Position numbers and translations under genes: made by a program
The notes under the pieces: model-generated
What the model saw: only the letters and a program-made list of their open reading frames with translations
Told to the model about the DNA's origin: nothing
The model's database searches: none
Shown: positions 14,789-14,842 of the stretch, piece after piece
Position numbering within the stretch: the stretch's first letter is position 1
Layout: each line of letters starts with the position of its first letter
From: RQOF01 sp964461135
Lineage (GTDB): Bacteria; Calditrichota; Calditrichia; RBG-13-44-9
Length of the DNA: 14,842 nucleotides
Direction: 5' to 3'
Assembly: GCA_964461135.1 (NCBI GenBank)
Contig: CAYWTB010000109.1
Span: 1 to 14,842, forward strand

Positions 14789-14842
14789 TCACTACTGTCC
14801 CAGTATTAGTCAAATAAATTCAATTGGTTAGAGAGGCCTGCA
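14789..14842. repeat. Right copy of 54-bp terminal inverted repeat
   Basis: Exact reverse complement of positions 2-55. Reading outward it runs TCACTACTGTCCCAGTATTA and on to the window end, the same outward sequence as at the left edge. See the left copy for interpretation. Confidence 0.85.

Overview
The window is 14.8 kb of AT-rich bacterial DNA in which every convincing gene lies on the minus strand. The Gram-negative envelope genes point to the FCB superphylum (Bacteroidota, Ignavibacteriota, Calditrichota or relatives): a TonB-dependent receptor with an N-terminal carboxypeptidase-regulatory-like domain, a DUF4249-like lipoprotein beside it, and an AsmA-family protein. The dispersed palindromic repeats also fit genomes known mostly from assembled environmental DNA. 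No rRNA, tRNA or CRISPR array was seen.

Layout. Positions 1-55 and 14789-14842 are inverted copies of one 54-bp sequence, probably the same end of a mobile element or repeat at both contig ends. Positions 410-5466 hold a four-gene minus-strand operon in transcription order: exported unknown protein, TonB-dependent receptor, DUF4249-like lipoprotein, and an isoprenylcysteine-methyltransferase-like membrane protein. Two of its junctions are 4-bp stop/start overlaps. Positions 5913-8171 carry two paralogous zinc-less medium-chain dehydrogenases (quinone-reductase type) with a two-helix membrane miniprotein between them. The upstream paralogue has a palindromic element inserted in frame. After a small membrane protein (8526-8792) come a class II Fic protein (9213-10346), an intergenic patch of three stacked repeats (10422-10657) and a large AsmA-family protein (10726-13278).

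The most unusual part is 13358-14179. A REP-associated tyrosine transposase (RAYT) gene is broken in two by a 293-bp unit holding a small GIY-YIG nuclease gene. The unit is bounded by exact 17-bp inverted repeats. Its order is repeat, ribosome binding site, ORF, and a second repeat that encodes the C-terminal residues of the nuclease. The insertion replaces the stretch where the RAYT catalytic HUH motif should lie, and the nuclease ORF now has an in-frame TAA. REP-type palindromes lie just upstream of the RAYT and inside its coding sequence. A four-helix membrane protein (14305-14694) closes the window.

Functionally, the first operon looks like an outer-membrane uptake or sensing module of unknown substrate. 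The dehydrogenase cluster looks like a redox or detoxification module. The RAYT/GIY-YIG locus is a nest of decayed mobile elements. All family assignments come from reading motifs, without database searches.
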